64,000 nucleotides of DNA from NCBI GenBank assembly GCA_040382935.1, contig JBEIEP010000010.1, positions 1-64,000 on the forward strand. Direction: 5' to 3'. This stretch comes from JALQUL01 sp040382935 (GTDB lineage Bacteria > Pseudomonadota > Gammaproteobacteria > Burkholderiales > Burkholderiaceae_C). Shown here piece after piece: positions 60,330 to 64,000 of this stretch (the stretch's first letter is position 1; every line of letters begins with the position of its first letter). The translations under genes and the position numbers were made by a program. The notes beneath the pieces are model-generated. The model saw only the letters and a program-made list of their open reading frames with translations, was not told where the DNA came from and did no database searches.

Positions 60330-61514
60330 CTATTTTTTGGGACCATAAGACTGCACGGCCGTGAATGCCAGGGTGGCAATGAGTACCGCCCAAAACACCG
60401 TGCCAATTGCCAACGGGTTGGCGGTGCCGTCCATGGCGGTTCCAAGCCAACGCACCGTGAAAAAACCTATCACCATCATGATGAATCCGTTAAGCGCCGA
60501 GGCCGTACCGGCCGCCAGCGGAAAGGGGCCGACCGCGCCCGCCTGGCCAAAGGGCTGGTGAATGCCGTGGCCTAACATGACAAAAACAAACGACAAGATA
60601 ACCGTCACGGGGCTGAGCATTTGTAAAAAAGCAAAAAGCCCAATCAGTGCACCACCCGCCAGGGTAAAGCACGCGCCCAGGGCGATGGTATGTGTCAAAC
60701 CTATTCTCGTTAGCAAAACACGTCCGCCGAAGGTGCCGCAAATATAGATGGCCGAATTGCAAAACAAGGTGATGCCGTAGGCGGTTTTGCTCCACCCGAA
60801 AACTTTGATAAAGATAAACGAACTGGAAGCCAAGTACACGCCCAAAATGCCGTAAGAAAAAGACGACAGGGCGCAAAACGTCCAAAACGTGGGGTGGGTC
60901 AAAATCCCTTTGGACGTGTGCCAAAGATTCTTCCATTGCAAAGCCTTGGGGTTCAGTTGGGTGGCCGATTCCTTAAACCACAGGCTGACGGCCAACAGAG
61001 ACGCTGCGCCAAACACGGTAACTGCCATCAGCGGTGCTCGCCATCCCCACCACTCGGTAAGCAGTCCACCCAGAATCGGACTGATACAAGCGAGCACCCC
61101 CAGCCCGGAGAGGCCCTTGGACATCACACGTGCGCCCTCCAACGGAGGGTACAAATCGCGCACCATTGCTCTGGCACCCATTACGGCGGCTCCCATGGCG
61201 GCCCCCTGAAGCGCCCGTGCCAAGACCAGCCATTCAATGCAGGAGGCCAGAAAACATGCAAAACTGCCCAAGGTGTACAGGGCCAGTCCTACCAAAAGCA
61301 CCGGACGCCTGCCAATTCGGTCGGAAACTGGGCCCCAGACCAGTTGCGAGATGCCAAACGACAGCAGCAACACCGAGAAAGTCAGTTGCGCCTGCGGCAT
61401 GGTGGCGTTAAGGGCCTCGGTCAACGCGGGCAGGGCAGGCAGGTACAGGTCAGTGGTGACCGGCTGAATGCCCAGCAACAAGGCAATCAGCAGCGTGACA
61501 ACAACCGGGCGCAT
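60330..61514 (-). CDS. Bcr/CflA-family multidrug efflux MFS transporter
   Basis: The 394-residue protein has twelve predicted membrane helices and the DHA1 drug:H+ antiporter signature. TM1 carries GIQPVTTDLYLPALPALTEA (the Asp and Tyr before the proline are typical of Bcr/CflA), and the loop motif WGPVSDRIGRRPVLLVGLAL follows TM2. The frame is open to 61622, but the ATG at 61514 overlaps the ygfZ stop (TAATG) and precedes TM1 directly. Substrates are unknown; relatives export bicyclomycin, chloramphenicol or sulfonamides. Confidence 0.9.
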   Translation of the reverse strand: MRPVVVTLLIALLLGIQPVTTDLYLPALPALTEALNATMPQAQLTFSVLLLSFGISQLVWGPVSDRIGRRPVLLVGLALYTLGSFACFLASCIEWLVLARALQGAAMGAAVMGARAMVRDLYPPLEGARVMSKGLSGLGVLACISPILGGLLTEWWGWRAPLMAVTVFGAASLLAVSLWFKESATQLNPKALQWKNLWHTSKGILTHPTFWTFCALSSFSYGILGVYLASSSFIFIKVFGWSKTAYGITLFCNSAIYICGTFGGRVLLTRIGLTHTIALGACFTLAGGALIGLFAFLQMLSPVTVILSFVFVMLGHGIHQPFGQAGAVGPFPLAAGTASALNGFIMMVIGFFTVRWLGTAMDGTANPLAIGTVFWAVLIATLAFTAVQSYGPKK

Positions 61515-62434
61515 TAGATATCGTCCCGCAGCGGGTAGGGCAGTGTTCTCAATGCAATCAAAGGTCCTTGCGGTTGGCCCAGTGCCAAGGGGCCTTCGGC
61601 CACCGCCTGGGTTTGCGCACAAAACAGCAGGTCAAAGCCCCCATTGGGATGGGCTGCACAGGCCACCACAGTGGCGCAGCTTTGTTCAGGATCGGTCGAT
61701 AGGAATAGCTCGTCACCCACCTGTGCACTGGCGGTGCAGTGGCCCAGATAGGTGCGGCGCTTGATCACCCCTCTAAACTGGCTTCTGGCCACCACCTCCT
61801 GACCGGGGTAGCAGCCTTTTTTAAAGTTCACGCCGTCTACAGACTCGTAGTTAAGCATCTGAGGCACATAAGCATCCACGTGCGCTAACGCCAACTGTGC
61901 CACTCCGCTTTGCACGTCAGTCCAGTGCCACAACCCAAGGTCCAAGGTGGGGCCCTCTGGAGCGGGTACCTGATGCGGCGCTACCCAAAGGGCACGGGTG
62001 TGCCCCGCAGCGGGGTAGAGCGAAACGGCAACAGCATTGTTAGAACGTGCCAGGCTCCAAGGCGCTTTGGACGCACCCCAAACCTCTGCCGAAGTGCCCA
62101 AAGTACCGTAAATTTTGTACTCCGAACTGACGTCAGAGAGTTTGACCGCTGTGCGTAGCACAAACATGGACAGCCTTTTGAGCGTGCTAGGCAATAGATC
62201 GCGTGAACAGACCAGTAAAAATTCTTCGGGTGATTGCCGCCAGGCGATAAAGCTGGCCTGCAGCCGCCCTTTGGCCGAGCAAAAACCGGCCAGGCGCGCT
62301 TGATGGTCTTTCAGTAGCAAAAAATCTTGGGTGAGTTGGTTGTGCAAAAACTGGCCCGCTTGCGGGCCTATTGCGCGTATCACACCCAGATGCGTCAGTT
62401 CAGCAACGCCGTTTGGTTCATATGCATGGGTCAT
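61514..62434 (-). CDS. ygfZ: Folate-binding protein YgfZ (iron-sulfur protein maintenance)
   Basis: The 306-residue GcvT-like protein has the diagnostic motif KGCYPGQEVVARSQFRG with the conserved Cys, plus an N-terminal FLHNQLTQDFLLLKDHQARL folate domain. YgfZ supports some iron-sulfur enzymes, including the MiaB family, using folate. I start at the ATG at 62434 (MTHAYEPNGVAELTHLG); an upstream start at 62452 is possible. It is divergent from mltG, with 190 bp between. Confidence 0.92.
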   Translation of the reverse strand: MTHAYEPNGVAELTHLGVIRAIGPQAGQFLHNQLTQDFLLLKDHQARLAGFCSAKGRLQASFIAWRQSPEEFLLVCSRDLLPSTLKRLSMFVLRTAVKLSDVSSEYKIYGTLGTSAEVWGASKAPWSLARSNNAVAVSLYPAAGHTRALWVAPHQVPAPEGPTLDLGLWHWTDVQSGVAQLALAHVDAYVPQMLNYESVDGVNFKKGCYPGQEVVARSQFRGVIKRRTYLGHCTASAQVGDELFLSTDPEQSCATVVACAAHPNGGFDLLFCAQTQAVAEGPLALGQPQGPLIALRTLPYPLRDDI

Positions 62435-62625
62435 AGGGGTGATTATCGCCAATTCGACGGCGGACCTTGGTTAGCATTCATTGCCTTCCTTGTAAGGAAC
62501 GCTAATCCTTGACGTGCCGTGGGTCTAGAGCGCTTTGGGCTGGAATCCAATGAATAGCTTTTGGGCTTGCATTCGAAGCGCAGATAATAGGCGCAGTTTT
62601 AGCCTGACCCTAGCCAATATCTCCC

Positions 62626-63657
62626 GTGAGCACCCAACGTAAAAATAAGAAAGTAGCCGCCACGCGCGGTGCGTTTCGCACCATGATGCGGGTGGCCTGT
62701 GCTGTGCTGACCCTGCTGCTTTGCGCGGGCATCGTTTGGGTAAACAAACCCCTGCGCATCACGGGCGAGCTGGTCGACCTTAAGGTGCCAGCAGGCGCCA
62801 GCGCCCGCGCGGTGGCCGATTCGGTAAAAAATGCGGGTGTCGACGTGTCGTCTGATTGGCTTTTTTATTGGTTTCGTGTGTCCGGAAAGAGCCGACAAAT
62901 TCAGGCAGGCAGTTACGAATTGACGCGGGGATTGTCGCCCTATGCCTTGCTTGAAAAATTGGCACAAGGCGACGTTGCGATGCGGCGCGTGACCTTGGTG
63001 GAAGGATGGAACATTCGCCAGGTAAGGCAAGCGCTGCGCCAAGCACCTGATTTATTGCTACAGACCACACAATTGAGCGACGCGCAGTTGATGGCAGCCT
63101 TGGGTTTGGCAGGTACCCACGCCGAGGGCCAGTTTTTCCCGGACACCTACACCTACACCAAACACAGCACCGATACCGAGCTATTGACCCGCGCACAAAA
63201 AGCCATGGAAAGGCAGTTGGCCGACGTATGGGCACAGCGCAATGAAATCAATGTGTTGCAATCGCCAAAGGACGCTTTGATTTTGGCCAGCATTATTGAA
63301 AAAGAGACCGGGCAGGGCAATGACAGAGACCAGATCAGCGCCGTTTTTCATAACCGGTTACGCATTGGCATGCCATTGCAAACCGACCCCACGGTTATTT
63401 ACGGTCTTGGGACGCGCTTTGACGGCAATTTGCGCAAAGTGGACTTGCAAACCGATACGCCCTACAACACCTACACAAGAAACGGTTTGCCACCCAGTCC
63501 CATTTCCATGCCTGGAAAGGCGGCATTGCTGGCAGCGGTCAACCCGGTGCGTAGCAAAGACTTGTATTTTGTAGCCCGAGGCGATGGCAGCAGCCAGTTC
63601 AGTGAAACCTTGGATGCCCACAATGACGCAGTCCGAAAATACATACTTGGAAAGTAA
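62626..63657 (+). CDS. mltG: Endolytic murein transglycosylase MltG
   Basis: The 343-residue inner-membrane lytic transglycosylase is thought to end glycan strand growth. One membrane helix lies at about residues 20-40 (MMRVACAVLTLLLCAGIVWV). The YceG domain has EGQFFPDTYTYTKHS, the catalytic Glu in LASIIEKETGQ, and DPTVIYGLGTRFDGNL with LPPSPISMPGKAALLAAVNP near the end. It begins with GTG. It is followed 10 bp later by tmk, a standard pair in betaproteobacteria. Confidence 0.95.
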   Translation: MSTQRKNKKVAATRGAFRTMMRVACAVLTLLLCAGIVWVNKPLRITGELVDLKVPAGASARAVADSVKNAGVDVSSDWLFYWFRVSGKSRQIQAGSYELTRGLSPYALLEKLAQGDVAMRRVTLVEGWNIRQVRQALRQAPDLLLQTTQLSDAQLMAALGLAGTHAEGQFFPDTYTYTKHSTDTELLTRAQKAMERQLADVWAQRNEINVLQSPKDALILASIIEKETGQGNDRDQISAVFHNRLRIGMPLQTDPTVIYGLGTRFDGNLRKVDLQTDTPYNTYTRNGLPPSPISMPGKAALLAAVNPVRSKDLYFVARGDGSSQFSETLDAHNDAVRKYILGK

Positions 63658-63667
63658 AGCTAAGGCG

Positions 63668-64000
63668 ATGAATCATTCACCACAGCGCGGAACCTTTATC
63701 AGCTTTGAGGGCATAGACGGCGCGGGCAAGTCTACCCATATCAGAGCGCTGGCAGATAGGTTCCAAGCCGCCGGGCGAGAGGTGGTGTTGACGCGAGAGC
63801 CAGGCGGCACGCCTTTGGCCGAAAAAATTCGCAACCTGGTGCTCAACGATGCGATGGATCCGCTCACCGAATCGCTGCTGGTATTTGCAGCCAGGCGCGA
63901 CCATGTTCAAACGGTTATTCGTCCGGCCTTGTTGGCGGACAAGGTGGTGTTGTGTGACCGGTTTACCGATGCCACCTTTGCCTACCAAGGCGGCGGTAGG
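63668..64000 (+). CDS. tmk: Thymidylate kinase, N-terminal part (cut by window end)
   Basis: 111 codons are visible. The P-loop is FISFEGIDGAGKSTHIRAL, then VVLTREPGGTPLAEKIRNLV and VVLCDRFTDATFAYQGGGR, the dTMP-binding and DR-Y motifs. It phosphorylates dTMP to dTDP. The ATG at 63668 lies just before the P-loop strand; an in-frame ATG at 63623, inside mltG, would add fifteen residues and is less likely. The gene continues beyond the window. Confidence 0.95.
   Translation, partial: MNHSPQRGTFISFEGIDGAGKSTHIRALADRFQAAGREVVLTREPGGTPLAEKIRNLVLNDAMDPLTESLLVFAARRDHVQTVIRPALLADKVVLCDRFTDATFAYQGGGR

Noticed and set aside
60330..61622. Longer start for the Bcr/CflA transporter
   Set aside because: The first 36 codons are shadow of ygfZ; the TAATG overlap start at 61514 leads directly into the first membrane helix.

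Overview
The window reads as a stretch of the chromosome of a betaproteobacterium, most likely order Burkholderiales and probably close to Comamonadaceae. This rests on gene order and protein style rather than on any search. The order exonuclease-dapC-dapD-PilT/PilU ATPase-dapE-prmB, the trio smc-zipA-ligA, the pcm-nlpD pair and the nearby glnD and map genes are typical of that group. Base composition is moderately GC-rich (by eye in the upper fifties per cent), except for one 10.7 kb gene that is conspicuously AT-rich. No CRISPR array, rRNA or phage was seen.

Layout. 1-1.8 kb is a mobile or accessory edge: the end of an IS3-family element, a BrnT/BrnA toxin-antitoxin pair, a second pair (a YafO-like toxin with an unrecognised 67-residue partner) and tRNA-His. 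1.9-4.8 kb holds a quinone oxidoreductase, pcm and nlpD. 4.8-10.1 kb is a periplasmic copper-handling cluster on the minus strand: a small His/Cys-containing protein, a small secreted protein, a TolC-like lipoprotein, a multicopper oxidase, a cupredoxin, a CusF-like protein and a PAS-LuxR regulator. 10.1-11.8 kb has a 161-bp MITE-like element, a strong palindrome and a two-subunit 3-oxoacid CoA-transferase. 11.8-24.4 kb is a purine salvage/catabolism region: xanthine dehydrogenase on the minus strand diverges from an ABC nucleoside/purine importer, two BMP-type binding proteins, an adenine/adenosine deaminase and guanine deaminase. A second copy of the 161-bp element follows. 24.6-26.4 kb has dcd and an orphan substrate-binding protein. 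26.4-35.1 kb is the minus-strand lysine/DAP operon. 35.3-42.0 kb is smc-zipA-ligA.

42.0-54.7 kb is the most unusual part. An IS5-family element with clear terminal inverted repeats and a TTAA target duplication sits 24 bp before the start codon of a single 3573-codon AT-rich gene. That gene encodes a giant RTX (calcium-binding repeat) protein with a hydrophobic N-terminal third, about sixteen RTX blocks, inserted beta-sandwich-like modules and a type I secretion-like C-terminus. No secretion genes are adjacent. 54.7-62.4 kb is a minus-strand housekeeping run (ygfZ, Bcr/CflA transporter, miaA, a cysteine synthase-like enzyme, map, glnD). The window ends with mltG and the start of tmk on the plus strand.

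The purine genes form a coherent pathway: import of nucleosides/bases, deamination of adenine and guanine to hypoxanthine and xanthine, then oxidation by xanthine dehydrogenase. A perfect 12-bp palindrome between the two divergent arms is a good candidate for the common operator. Function calls come from motifs and family knowledge; no database search was possible.
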